From contig CAYWRA010000096.1 in NCBI GenBank assembly GCA_964460305.1, positions 1 through 9,841 on the forward strand: a DNA stretch of 9,841 bases. Reading direction: 5' to 3'. Position 1 is the stretch's first letter, and every line of letters starts with the position of its first letter. Source of the stretch: JAPLCX01 sp964460305. Lineage in GTDB: Bacteria > Auribacterota > Tritonobacteria > UBA1439. The position numbers and the translations under genes are program-made. Below, in pieces: positions 1 to 7,009 of this stretch. A model generated the notes under the pieces. The model was not told the origin of the DNA. It made no database searches and worked only from the letters and a program-made list of their open reading frames with translations.

Positions 1-161
1 GCGAGGAGTATTACGAACCGGACAACGACGAGGCGAAGGGCAAGGCGGAAGTGATCATCGCGAAGCAGAGGAACGGGCCGGTTGGGAACGTGAAGCTGGC
101 GTTCCTCCAGGAGTGCACGCACTTCGATAATTATGCGGAGAGGGGTTCGGAAACGGCATGA
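1..161 (+). CDS. dnaB: Replicative DNA helicase DnaB, C-terminal end only
   Basis: The first 161 bases are open in one frame and end at TGA 159-161; codons are read from base 3, giving 52 residues. They match the extreme C-terminus of DnaB, the hexameric 5'-3' helicase that unwinds DNA at the fork. The diagnostic part is the helicase end signature AEVIIAKQRNGPVGNVKLAF, followed by an aromatic and charged tail (FLQECTHFDNYAERG). In the family this is the last strand of the RecA-like ATPase domain, with the arginine-finger KQR sequence; the Walker motifs lie outside the window. DnaB has no functional link to the envelope genes that follow. A repeat-bearing 167-base gap separates it from bamA, so I take it as the end of a separate transcription unit. 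The identification is confident although only the tail is visible. Confidence 0.9.
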   Translation, partial: EEYYEPDNDEAKGKAEVIIAKQRNGPVGNVKLAFLQECTHFDNYAERGSETA

Positions 162-270
162 AGTGGTAAATGACAAATACCAAATGACAAAACACAATGA
201 GTTTGTGTCATTGGGTCATTTGTAATTCATTTGTCATTCGTGCTTTGGCATTTGTCATTTATCCAGCGGT
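162..270. repeat. Intergenic palindromic repeat, AAATGACAAA family, copy 1
   Basis: An AT-rich block fills most of the dnaB-bamA gap in otherwise GC-rich DNA. It is built from AAATGACAAA-like units on the left and their complements (TTTGTCATTT) on the right. The outer arms 167-184 and 244-261 pair at 17 of 18 positions, and more TTTGTCATT and GGTCATTTG units lie between, so several alternative hairpins are possible. A second copy sits at 6909-7004 upstream of lpxI. Bases 170-191 here are exactly the reverse complement of 6981-7002 (22 of 22). It could act as a terminator after dnaB, but there is no GC stem followed by a U-tract. No coding potential was seen. Confidence 0.85.
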
Positions 271-328
271 TGGTGAATGATCCAGCACGAGGTCGAAGGC
301 CGATGCGGATAACAAATCGGGTGACACT

Positions 329-2662
329 GTGAGAGCGCCGGGGAGAGGCCTACACGTTTGCGCCGCGGTCGTCGCCGCTATCTCCATATGCGGAGGGCGG
401 GCGGTGGCGCTCCAGTACGAGGGCGAGCGCATCGATGCGGTGGCGGTGATGGGAAACCGCACGGTGAGCGACGTGATGATATTCAACAAGCTGGAGACCC
501 GCGAGAAGGGGCTCTTCAGCGAGGAGACGGTCAAGGAAGACGTCAGGAGGCTCTACGAGCTCGGCTACTTCACCAATATCAGCGTCGACGTCGAACGGGT
601 TGAAGGAGGCGTGAAGGTTGCGTTTGTGGTCAAGGAGAAGCCGGAACTCGGCGAGATCGTTTTCAAGGGGAATTCCCTGATCTCAACCGATCGCCTGAAA
701 CGCGAGATGAAATCGAAGGTCGGCGAGGCCCTAAACGCGAAGCTGCTGGTGGATGACGTCGAATCGCTCAGAAAACTCTATGCCCAGGAAGGGTTCCCCG
801 TCGCCCAGGTTTCCTATGAGATTATAAACCCCAAGAACGAATCGGCGGCGGCGGTTCTCATCAAGATCAACGAGGGGGCGCAACAGGCGATCAGGCGCAT
901 TAACTTTGTCGGCAACAGCCATATCCCTGTGCGCAAGCTCGTGCAACTCATGCAGACGAAGCGCCGGGCGCCGTGGCCGCTCTATAAGTGGCCGATGGAC
1001 TATCTCTACTCGAAGGGGTCGCTCGATGAGGATGCATTGAACGACGATCTCGATCGGATCAAGGGATATTATGCCTCGCTGGGGTACGTGGACATGAAGG
1101 TGAGTAACGTCGATCGGAGCGTTTCTCAGGACGGTAAGCATATCGACATCACCATTTCAGTGGATGAGGGCGGGACTTATCAGGTGGGCAGCATCGCCAT
1201 CGCGGGGAATAAGATTTATGACACGGATGAGCTCCAGCGCGTGCTCACGATGGGGCCGGGGGTCACGTATTCTCCGGTCACTCTCCAGGGGGACATAAAC
1301 GCCCTCCGTGGCATGTACCTCTCCAAGGGATATACGGACGCGGAGGTGATTCCGGAGAAGAGGCTCAACCCCGAGACCGGGAAGATCGACGTGAGTTACA
1401 CCGTCACGGAGTACGAGCCGTACTATATCGGGCGCATTGACATCAAGGGGAATACCCGGACGCAGGACTATGTCATCCGGAGGGAGATGAGCGTCATGCC
1501 GGGCGACGTGTTTAACAGCCTCAAGATCCAGAGGAGCAAGGAGCGTCTCGAAAACACCGGGTTCTTTGAGTCGGTGGGGATCGTTGCGTCGCCTGGCGAC
1601 GGTGAACGGAACCAGGACCTTGCCGTAGACGTCAAGGAGGGGAAGACGGGCCAGTTGAGTTTCGGGGCCGGCTTCAGCTCCATCGACGGCTTCATCGGAT
1701 TCGCCGAAATATCGCAGAGCAATTTCGACATCAAGAACTTCCCATATTTCACGGGCGCCGGCCAAAAGTTCCGCCTGAGGGCGGAACTGGGATACGAACG
1801 GCAGGACTTCCTGTTGAGCTTTACGGAGCCCTACTTTATGGGTAAGCGGCTCGCGGCAGGGACCGATCTATATGTCAGGACCAGCGAGTACCTGAGCGAT
1901 TATTTCAACGAGCAGCGGATCGGCGGGGACCTCCGGCTCGGGAAGGAGTTCGGCCAGTTCGTCCGCGGCGATCTCGTCTACAAGCTCGAGAACGTGGACA
2001 TCTACGACGTTCCCGACGACGCATCCGAGGATATCAAAGCGGACGAGGGAAATACGCTGATCAGTTCGGTGAGCTTCGGGCTCACCCGCGACACGCGGGA
2101 TTCGCTCACGTTCCCGCATCGCGGCGAGGTCTCAAGCATCACCGCGGAGTTCGCGGGGCTCGGCGGCGACGCCGACTTCGTCAAGATCGAGGCGACGGGG
2201 AGCCAGTATTTCGTGCCGATCGAGCGATTCCCCGAACACGTGGTCCGCGTCCTCGGTTCCGCGGGCGTCGCCGGACCGTACTCGGGCTCCGGTGAGATCC
2301 CCCTCTCCGAAAGGTTTTTCCTCGGCGGCGGCGATACCATCCGCGGCTTCGACTACCGGGACGTGGGACCGCGGGACGTCAACGACGAGCCGATCGGCGG
2401 CGATGCGATGCTCATGGGTAGCGTCGAGTACACGTTCCCACTCATCTCGAAGATCCGCGGCGCAGCGTTTTTCGACATGGGCAACGTGTATGAGAAACCC
2501 AGCGATTTCCTGGATGGCATCGTTGCATCGGTCGGCATGGGTGTCAGGCTCAACCTCCCCGTCGGTCCCATCAAGCTCGACTATGGTATCCCGGTCATTA
2601 CCGACGAGTGGACCGAGGGTGAAAACGGCGCCTTCAGCTTCAACGTAGGGTCGATTTTTTAG
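329..2662 (+). CDS. bamA: BamA, outer-membrane protein assembly factor (Omp85)
   Basis: BamA is the essential insertase that folds beta-barrel proteins into the outer membrane. The 777-residue product starts at GTG 329 without a clear Shine-Dalgarno site. The start is supported by the signal peptide it creates: a basic start, a hydrophobic stretch at about 8-21, and an AVA cleavage site at 25-27. Five POTRA domains follow, each opening with a GN-containing strand: about 35-105, 107-185, 187-282, 283-363 and 365-440. The 16-stranded barrel runs from about 441 to the end. The loop-6 signature IRGFDYRD is at 671-678, and the protein ends in phenylalanine (NVGSIF), the usual beta-signal end. Length is normal for BamA (about 750-850). 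It is followed by a Skp-type chaperone gene and lpxD, as in Escherichia coli. TamA is less likely because that family has three POTRA domains. Confidence 0.96.
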   Translation: MRAPGRGLHVCAAVVAAISICGGRAVALQYEGERIDAVAVMGNRTVSDVMIFNKLETREKGLFSEETVKEDVRRLYELGYFTNISVDVERVEGGVKVAFVVKEKPELGEIVFKGNSLISTDRLKREMKSKVGEALNAKLLVDDVESLRKLYAQEGFPVAQVSYEIINPKNESAAAVLIKINEGAQQAIRRINFVGNSHIPVRKLVQLMQTKRRAPWPLYKWPMDYLYSKGSLDEDALNDDLDRIKGYYASLGYVDMKVSNVDRSVSQDGKHIDITISVDEGGTYQVGSIAIAGNKIYDTDELQRVLTMGPGVTYSPVTLQGDINALRGMYLSKGYTDAEVIPEKRLNPETGKIDVSYTVTEYEPYYIGRIDIKGNTRTQDYVIRREMSVMPGDVFNSLKIQRSKERLENTGFFESVGIVASPGDGERNQDLAVDVKEGKTGQLSFGAGFSSIDGFIGFAEISQSNFDIKNFPYFTGAGQKFRLRAELGYERQDFLLSFTEPYFMGKRLAAGTDLYVRTSEYLSDYFNEQRIGGDLRLGKEFGQFVRGDLVYKLENVDIYDVPDDASEDIKADEGNTLISSVSFGLTRDTRDSLTFPHRGEVSSITAEFAGLGGDADFVKIEATGSQYFVPIERFPEHVVRVLGSAGVAGPYSGSGEIPLSERFFLGGGDTIRGFDYRDVGPRDVNDEPIGGDAMLMGSVEYTFPLISKIRGAAFFDMGNVYEKPSDFLDGIVASVGMGVRLNLPVGPIKLDYGIPVITDEWTEGENGAFSFNVGSIF

Positions 2663-2663
2663 T

Positions 2664-2728
2664 GCGGATTAATTTCAACCACGCCCCCAAGGGGCCCCTT
2701 CGGGGGATTAACACGGATTTACACAGGT
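2664..2728. repeat. GGATTAACACGGATT-type units with a CCCC/GGGG double hairpin
   Basis: Directly after the bamA stop lie GCGGATTAAT (2664-2673) and the related run GGATTAACACGGATTTACAC (2705-2724). This is the same word family as the CGCGGATTCACGCGGA repeat at 5928-5957. Between them, 2684-2706 reads C5-AA-G4-C4-TTC-G5. It can fold as two small hairpins, or as one longer stem around the 12-base palindrome AAGGGGCCCCTT. The GC hairpins could act as a terminator for bamA, but no T-run follows them. Confidence 0.6.
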
Positions 2729-2751
2729 GGACAAACAACCTGAAGTTTGAA

Positions 2752-2810
2752 CCACTGAATACACTGAAACAAAGGTAGGCATCTTTCAGTGAATTCAGTG
2801 TCTTCAGTGG
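2752..2810. repeat. Inverted repeat of CACTGAA units
   Basis: The left arm CCACTGAATACACTGAA (2752-2768) and right arm TTCAGTGTCTTCAGTGG (2794-2810) are reverse complements at 16 of 17 positions. An extra TTTCAGTGAA unit (2784-2793) lies in the loop. Within each arm the CACTGAA word recurs every 8 to 9 bases, so it is both a tandem and an inverted repeat. It lies in the bamA-skp gap, about 70 bases before the chaperone start. A role in mRNA stability or partial termination is possible but unproven. Confidence 0.8.
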
Positions 2811-2866
2811 CTGGAAACGTTGAAAGTGGAAGTATGGCATCGGTGGTTTGAGAATAGATTAGAAAG

Positions 2867-2882
2867 AAGGAGGAATAAGGTG
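2867..2882 (+). promoter_or_regulatory. Strong ribosome-binding site deciding a GTG start
   Basis: AAGGAGG at 2867-2873 is a full-length Shine-Dalgarno match, six bases before GTG 2880-2882. It selects this GTG over the TTG at 2820 (whose added residues show no signal-peptide character) and over the in-frame ATG at 2895. Confidence 0.85.
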
Positions 2883-3407
2883 CGAAGATCAGTAATGCGT
2901 ACAATTGCAATCGCGTCCGTGTGCGCCGTCGCGTCGGGTAGCGCTGCGCTCGGGATCGGGGGGAAGGTCGCCTTCGTGGCGGTCGAGAACTTGTTCGAGA
3001 AGTATCAAAAAACCGTGGACCTCAACGCGAAACTACAGCAGGAGCGCAAGGAAAAGATCGCCGAGAGGAAGACGATGGTCGAGGAGATCAACAAGCTGAA
3101 GGATGAGGCGGACCTCCTGCGCGATGACGCGAAGCGGAAGAAGGAGGCGGTTGTCGATGAGAAGGTAAAGGCCCTCTACCAGTTCGAGGAGAAAGTCAAG
3201 CGCGAGGCGATCCAGAAGCAGGCGCGCCTCCAGGAGGAGATTTTGGGTGAGATGCGGAGCGTGCTGACGGACATAGGCAAGCGCGAGGGCTACGACATGA
3301 TATTCGCGGTCACCGACGATGACATCGGCTACCATTCCGACAAATTGGACATCACCGATCAGGTGGTGAAGGCGCTCAACAAGAAGTACGGCGAGACGAG
3401 GAAGTAG
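2880..3407 (+). CDS. skp: Skp/OmpH-family periplasmic chaperone
   Basis: This is a Skp (OmpH) chaperone, which in the known family forms a jellyfish-shaped trimer that holds unfolded outer-membrane proteins in the periplasm and delivers them to BamA. From the GTG start it has 175 residues, close to the family norm of about 160-175. The N-terminus is a signal peptide: basic MRRSVMR, a hydrophobic and alanine-rich core, then likely cleavage near SAALG (21-25). The conserved first strand KVAFVAVENLFEKY is at 29-42. A long highly charged coiled-coil (about 43-125, rich in K, E, R, Q) forms the tentacles. The C-terminal GYDMIFAV strand and terminal helix complete the trimer body. Its place between bamA and lpxD is the classical one. 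Sequence similarity in this family is weak outside the first strand, so the call rests on architecture plus context. Confidence 0.9.
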   Translation: MRRSVMRTIAIASVCAVASGSAALGIGGKVAFVAVENLFEKYQKTVDLNAKLQQERKEKIAERKTMVEEINKLKDEADLLRDDAKRKKEAVVDEKVKALYQFEEKVKREAIQKQARLQEEILGEMRSVLTDIGKREGYDMIFAVTDDDIGYHSDKLDITDQVVKALNKKYGETRK

Positions 3408-3418
3408 TAGATGATAAA

Positions 3419-3500
3419 CGCCAGGCGCGTATCGGCGTGAGGCGTATGGCGTGGTTGGTATTTTCGCCTAACGCCCCACGCAGCTTGGGATTTGGGATTT
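3419..3500. repeat. GGCGT-unit inverted repeat followed by TTGGGATT direct repeat
   Basis: The skp-lpxD gap holds two repeat types. GCGTGAGGCGTATGGCGT (3435-3452) faces TCGCCTAACGCCCCACGC (3464-3481); they are complementary at 14 of 18 positions around an 11-base loop, and further GGCGCG and GGCGT words extend leftward to 3419. Immediately after comes TTGGGATTTGGGATTT (3486-3500 region), a heptamer repeat. It is the reverse complement of the AAATCCC units inside lpxB at 8995-9045. The stem ends about 30 bases before the lpxD ribosome-binding site. Confidence 0.7.
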
Positions 3501-3519
3501 CATACATGAGGGCTGGACG

Positions 3520-4578
3520 ATGAAAATGAAGCTGAAGGAGATCGCTTCCCTGATCAAGGGGGAGTTGATGGGAGCCGGGGCGGGCATCAGCACGGGGGCT
3601 TGGGGGATCAAGGAGGCCGGGAAGGGGGATTTGACCTTTCTTGCAAACCCCAAGTACGGGTCCCTTATCGAAACCACGAATGCGGCGGCGGTCATTGTCG
3701 AGAAGGGCTGGAGCCTTTCCACCGATAAGCCGCTCATCCGGGTGGACAACGCCTCTCTCGCCTTCAACAAGCTCATCGAGCTCTTCGGTCCGCAGAAGCT
3801 CGAATTCCCACGGGGCGTTCATAAGATGGCGGTGGTGAGCAAGAAGGCGAAGCTCGGCAAGAACGTCTCGGTCGGCCCGTTCGCCGTCATAGAGGACGGG
3901 GTGGTCATCGGAGACGGGACCGTGATCCGTAGCGGGGTATACGTCGGGCACGGCACTCGTGTGGGCGCTGATTGCCACCTCTATCCGAACGTTACCATCC
4001 GGGAGCGCTGCGAAATCGGCGACAGGGTATCCATCCACGGCGGGAGCGTCATCGGGAGCGACGGGTTCGGCTACGTCGCCGTGAAGGGGGTCCATCAAAA
4101 GATACCCCAGATCGGCAAGGTGGTGATCGAGGACGACGTCGAGATCGGTTCCAACGTGACGATCGACCGCGCGCGATTCGACAAGACCATCATCCGGAGG
4201 GGGACGAAGATCGACAACCTCGTGCAGATAGCCCACAACTGCGACATCGGGGAAAATACGATCATCGTTGCGCAGGTGGGGATCTCCGGGAGCACCACGG
4301 TCGGCAAAAACGTGATCCTCGCGGGGCAGGTGGGCGTGGTCGGCCATGTCACGATCGGCGACAACACCATCATCGGCGCCAAGGGAGGCGTTTCCAAAAG
4401 CGTTCCCCCGAATGCCTATTACATCGGGATACCCGCCATCGATGGGAAGCATTTTAAAAAGGTGCACGCAGCGTACATGCGCCTCCCCTCGCTCATGTCG
4501 AAGGTGAGGGAACTCGAACAGAGGCTTGCCTCGCTCGAAAAAGACATACCGGATGATGCAGAAACAAAGAACGATTAA
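3520..4578 (+). CDS. lpxD: LpxD, UDP-3-O-(3-hydroxyacyl)glucosamine N-acyltransferase
   Basis: LpxD transfers a second 3-hydroxyacyl chain from ACP to the 2-amino group of UDP-3-O-acyl-glucosamine in the cytoplasm. The 352-residue product (family about 340) has an N-terminal uridine-binding domain (about 1-100, with the DLTFLANPKY strand at 33-42). A left-handed beta-helix of hexapeptide repeats follows (about 105-320). The characteristic GSDGFGYV segment is in the middle, and QIAHNCDIG contains His239, the same number as the catalytic His239 of the E. coli enzyme. A charged helix ends the chain. The start at ATG 3520 has GAGGG (3508-3512) seven bases upstream; ATG 3526 is a minor alternative. 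The 3' end overlaps the likely start of lpxC-fabZ by 26 bases, which suggests translational coupling. An LpxA identity is excluded by the N-terminal domain and the GFGYV segment. Confidence 0.96.
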   Translation: MKMKLKEIASLIKGELMGAGAGISTGAWGIKEAGKGDLTFLANPKYGSLIETTNAAAVIVEKGWSLSTDKPLIRVDNASLAFNKLIELFGPQKLEFPRGVHKMAVVSKKAKLGKNVSVGPFAVIEDGVVIGDGTVIRSGVYVGHGTRVGADCHLYPNVTIRERCEIGDRVSIHGGSVIGSDGFGYVAVKGVHQKIPQIGKVVIEDDVEIGSNVTIDRARFDKTIIRRGTKIDNLVQIAHNCDIGENTIIVAQVGISGSTTVGKNVILAGQVGVVGHVTIGDNTIIGAKGGVSKSVPPNAYYIGIPAIDGKHFKKVHAAYMRLPSLMSKVRELEQRLASLEKDIPDDAETKND

Positions 4579-5854
4579 GGCGCCCGTCTGCCTGACCGGG
4601 GTCGGGGTCCATACGGGCAATAAGACCAGGCTCGTCTTCGCGCCGGCGCCGGTGAATGCCGGCGTCAAGTTCGTGCGCACGGACCTTCCCGGCTCTCCCG
4701 AGGTCGGCGCCCTCGCGCAGAACGTCTCGGACGTCCGTCGCGGCACTACCATTGCTTGCGGCGGCGTCGAGATCCATACCGTCGAGCACGTGCTGGCCGC
4801 GATCCGCGGCTGTGGGATCGACAACGTGGTGGTGGAGCTCGATTCGAACGAGCCCCCCGTCGGCGACGGGAGTTCGTTCGCCTATGTGCGCATGATAAAA
4901 TCGGCCGGCGTCGAAGAGCAGGATGTTCCCCGCAAGGAACTTGTGCTCGATGAGGCCGTGTGGGTATCGAAAGACAACGCGGTGATCGCGGCGATACCCG
5001 CCGAGCAGTTAAGGGTCTCCTACACGATGGATTTCAAGCACCCGACGCTGCCCGCCCAGTTCGTGAGCTTTGTGGTCACGGAGGACACGTTCGAGAAGGA
5101 GATCGCATCCGGGCGCACTTTTTGTTTTTACCACGAGATAGAAGCGCTGGTGAATCAGGGTCTCATCAAGGGCGGGAGCCTTGACAATGCCGTAATCATC
5201 GGCGACGGGGTCATCTACAGCAAGGAGCGGTTGAGGTTCCCCGACGAGTTCGCCCGCCACAAGGTGCTGGATCTCATCGGCGATCTCAGCCTCGTCGGGA
5301 GACATGTCCGAGCCCACGTTATCGCGATGAGATCGGGGCATGAACTCAACGTGGGCCTGGCGCGCAAGCTGTCATCGATCCTGGCAAAGACGCAGAATCG
5401 CGGAGCAGTCGTTCAACATATGGAGGGGGGCATCATGGACATAGACGCAATACGGCGCATACTTCCACACCGGTTCCCGTTCTTGCTTGTGGATAAGATC
5501 GTCGAGGTAAAGGGGAAGGAGAGGATCGTCGGCATCAAGAACGTCACCATCAACGAGCCGTTTTTCATGGGGCATTTCCCCGAGAAACCCGTAATGCCGG
5601 GCGTTCTCATCATCGAGGCGCTTGCCCAGACCGCCGGCGTGCTCATGCTCAATACCCCCGAGAACATCAACAAGCTCGCTTTTTTCATGGCGATAGAGAA
5701 CGCCAAGTTCCGTAAGCCCGTGATGCCGGGCGACCAGTTGCGGCTGGAGGTCGACATCATCAGATGGAAGACGAAAACCGGTAAGGTGAGCGGAAAAGCG
5801 ATGGTGGACGGCCAGGTCGCCGCCGAGGCGGAGCTGACGTTTTCGTTTATCTGA
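4553..5854 (+). CDS. lpxC-fabZ: LpxC-FabZ fusion: UDP-3-O-acyl-GlcNAc deacetylase plus 3-hydroxyacyl-ACP dehydratase
   Basis: One 433-residue protein carries two enzymes. Residues about 1-284 are LpxC, the zinc deacetylase that commits UDP-3-O-acyl-GlcNAc to lipid A. HTVEHVLAA holds Glu78 and zinc ligand His79; HKVLDLIGD gives ligands His236 and Asp240; SGHELN gives catalytic His263 (E. coli His238, Asp242, His265). GRTF (187-190) and GGSLDN (207-212) are also typical. Residues about 295-433 are FabZ, a hot-dog-fold dehydratase: LPHRFPFLLVD at 304-314, with catalytic His341 (GHFP) and Glu355. Such fusions are known in Bacteroidota and some other groups. I chose ATG 4553 because MQKQRTIKAPVCLTGVG then aligns with other LpxC starts; ATG 4556 and TTG 4526 are alternatives, and no good ribosome-binding site precedes 4553. 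A strong internal site at 5422 may also yield free FabZ. Confidence 0.96.
   Translation: MMQKQRTIKAPVCLTGVGVHTGNKTRLVFAPAPVNAGVKFVRTDLPGSPEVGALAQNVSDVRRGTTIACGGVEIHTVEHVLAAIRGCGIDNVVVELDSNEPPVGDGSSFAYVRMIKSAGVEEQDVPRKELVLDEAVWVSKDNAVIAAIPAEQLRVSYTMDFKHPTLPAQFVSFVVTEDTFEKEIASGRTFCFYHEIEALVNQGLIKGGSLDNAVIIGDGVIYSKERLRFPDEFARHKVLDLIGDLSLVGRHVRAHVIAMRSGHELNVGLARKLSSILAKTQNRGAVVQHMEGGIMDIDAIRRILPHRFPFLLVDKIVEVKGKERIVGIKNVTINEPFFMGHFPEKPVMPGVLIIEALAQTAGVLMLNTPENINKLAFFMAIENAKFRKPVMPGDQLRLEVDIIRWKTKTGKVSGKAMVDGQVAAEAELTFSFI
5422..5437 (+). promoter_or_regulatory. Internal ribosome-binding site and ATG at the LpxC/FabZ boundary
   Basis: GGAGG (5422-5426, within GGAGGGGGG) lies eight bases before an in-frame ATG at 5435-5437, codon 295 of the fusion. 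Translation from it would give a 139-residue protein beginning MDIDAIRRILPHRFPF, the normal beginning of stand-alone FabZ. It may be a leftover of two fused genes or an active internal start. The sequence fits both, and only the site itself is seen. Confidence 0.55.
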
Positions 5855-5864
5855 GGTACAGTAA

Positions 5865-6021
5865 AACCACAGAGGACACAGAGAAGGCACAGAGAGCGCC
5901 GGGGGATAGACCCGAGTTTAATTTTAACCGCGGATTCACGCGGACAAGCGCGGATTATTTATTGCTTCAGAAACCAGAACCCGTTGTTGCCGCAGTAAAA
6001 GTCTCAGTGCCCTCTGTGGTT
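5865..6021. repeat. Nested inverted repeats: ACACAGAG units around CGCGGATT units
   Basis: The 214-base gap between lpxC-fabZ and lpxA is mostly repeat. AACCACAGAGG (5865-5875) and CCTCTGTGGTT (6011-6021) are perfect reverse complements. On the left, ACACAGAG and GCACAGAG follow as tandem units every 9 to 10 bases (to 5894); on the right, GTCTCAGTGC continues the complement more loosely. Inside this pair sits an unrelated second repeat with three CGCGGA words in 5928-5957, of the same family as 2664-2728. The layout looks like one repeat inserted within another. TTGGGATTTG (6033-6042) just beyond is a single unit of the lpxB-type heptamer. No coding region or tRNA was seen here. Confidence 0.75.
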
Positions 6022-6068
6022 GCGCATTAACATTGGGATTTGCCGTATGAAGGGAGCGTGCAGCATAC

Positions 6069-6845
6069 ATGAAATACATTCACTCCTCGGCGATCGTTGA
6101 TCCCAAGGCTGAAATTGCCGATGGGGTGGAGATCGGCCCCTACAGCATCATCGACGCGCATGTGCGCATCGGTTGCGGCACCGTTGTCGGCCCGCATGTG
6201 GTGATCAAGGGGTTCACCGAGATCGGAGAGCGCAACAGGATATTCCAGTTCGCCTCGATCGGCGAAGTGAACCAGGACCTCAAGTACCGCGGAGAAGAGA
6301 CTCGGTTGAGGATAGGGAATGGGAATACGATCCGCGAGTACGTCACCATGCAGATCGGTACGGTGACGGGGAGGTCGGAGACGACGATAGGGGATTGCAA
6401 CCTCTTTATGGTCTATAGCCATGTCGCCCACGATTGCGAGATAGGCAGTGATTGCATCCTGGCGAATTGCGCAACGCTCGCGGGACATATCCGCATCGAT
6501 GACGGCGCCATTATCGGGGGTTTGGCCGGCATTCACCAGTTTTGCAGGGTGGGGACGATGGCGATCGTCGGAGGGTGTTCGAAGATAGTCCAGGATATCC
6601 CGCCGTATATGATGGCGGATGGACATCCCGCGAAGGTGCGCGGAGTCAACCTTGAGGGGCTCCGAAGGAAGGAGTTCAGCAGGGAGTCAATCAAGGAGAT
6701 CAAAGCGGCCTACAAGATACTATACCATTCACGGACGAACACGGCCCGTGCGCTGACGCAGCTCAAAGAGGAATACCCCTCCTCGGCGTGCGTTAGGGCC
6801 GTCATCGAGTTCATTGAGGCTTCTCAGCGCGGCATCGCCCGGTAA
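6069..6845 (+). CDS. lpxA: LpxA, acyl-ACP--UDP-N-acetylglucosamine O-acyltransferase
   Basis: LpxA catalyses the first step of lipid A synthesis, moving a 3-hydroxyacyl chain from ACP to the 3-OH of UDP-GlcNAc. The 258-residue product (E. coli 262) is a hexapeptide left-handed beta-helix (about 1-185) with a C-terminal helical domain. SHVAHDC puts the catalytic His at 121 (E. coli His125) with Asp122; AGH at 138-140 and HQFC at 156-159 are conserved, and VNLEGLRRK carries the acceptor-binding Asn, Glu and Arg. Gly169 in VGGCS aligns with E. coli Gly173, the hydrocarbon-ruler residue, so a long acyl chain (about C14) is inferred in place of C10. ATG 6069 has AGGGAG at 6051-6056, 12 bases upstream, longer spacing than usual. 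Repeat-bearing gaps on both sides isolate it slightly from its pathway neighbours. Confidence 0.96.
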   Translation: MKYIHSSAIVDPKAEIADGVEIGPYSIIDAHVRIGCGTVVGPHVVIKGFTEIGERNRIFQFASIGEVNQDLKYRGEETRLRIGNGNTIREYVTMQIGTVTGRSETTIGDCNLFMVYSHVAHDCEIGSDCILANCATLAGHIRIDDGAIIGGLAGIHQFCRVGTMAIVGGCSKIVQDIPPYMMADGHPAKVRGVNLEGLRRKEFSRESIKEIKAAYKILYHSRTNTARALTQLKEEYPSSACVRAVIEFIEASQRGIAR

Positions 6846-6908
6846 CGCGATTGGGAGGCCGGTTCATGCGGTAGAGCATCCCGAGCGTCCCCCCTTGAGA
6901 GGATCAAT

Positions 6909-7004
6909 GGTAAATGACAAATGACAAATGTCAAATGACAAAACACGATGAGGTTTTGTAATTTGGTCATTTGTGATTAATTTGTCATTTGGTATTTGTC
7001 ATTA
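6909..7004. repeat. Intergenic palindromic repeat, AAATGACAAA family, copy 2
   Basis: This is the second copy of the element at 162-270, in the same orientation. Both begin GGTAAATGACAAAT and share CAAATGACAAAACAC followed by RATGAG. Copy 2 has one extra unit in the left arm (tandem ATGACAA at 7-base spacing). The central GGTCATTTG and TTTGTCATT words of the right half are also conserved. The left half (6911-6944) and right half (6962-7004) are complementary in several registers. It occupies the middle of the lpxA-lpxI gap. No T-run marks it as a plain terminator. Confidence 0.85.
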
Positions 7005-7009
7005 TCGAT

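Noticed and set aside
162..270. Repeated AAATGACAAA and TTTGTCATTT words as a CRISPR array
   Set aside because: Units are about 10 bases, arranged as inverted arms with no unique spacers of 25-40 bases, and no cas genes are near.
2820..2879. Upstream TTG start for the Skp-type chaperone
   Set aside because: The GTG at 2880 has a perfect Shine-Dalgarno at six bases and yields a proper signal peptide; the longer version would bury it behind about 20 charged residues.
4526..4552. TTG 4526 as the start of LpxC-FabZ
   Set aside because: It adds nine residues not typical of LpxC. It does have a weak AGAGG upstream, so it is not fully excluded, but ATG 4553 aligns best and makes His79 match the family numbering.
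3376..4824. Long minus-strand open frame (482 codons) opposite lpxD and the start of lpxC-fabZ
   Set aside because: It mirrors the codon pattern of lpxD, lacks recognisable motifs, and covers a confidently identified gene; an antisense shadow of GC-rich coding DNA.
6850..6895. tRNA-like stretch with a GCGGTAGAGCA word after lpxA
   Set aside because: The D-arm-like word stands alone; no T-arm GGTTCRA sequence, no acceptor pairing and no CCA end at suitable distance.
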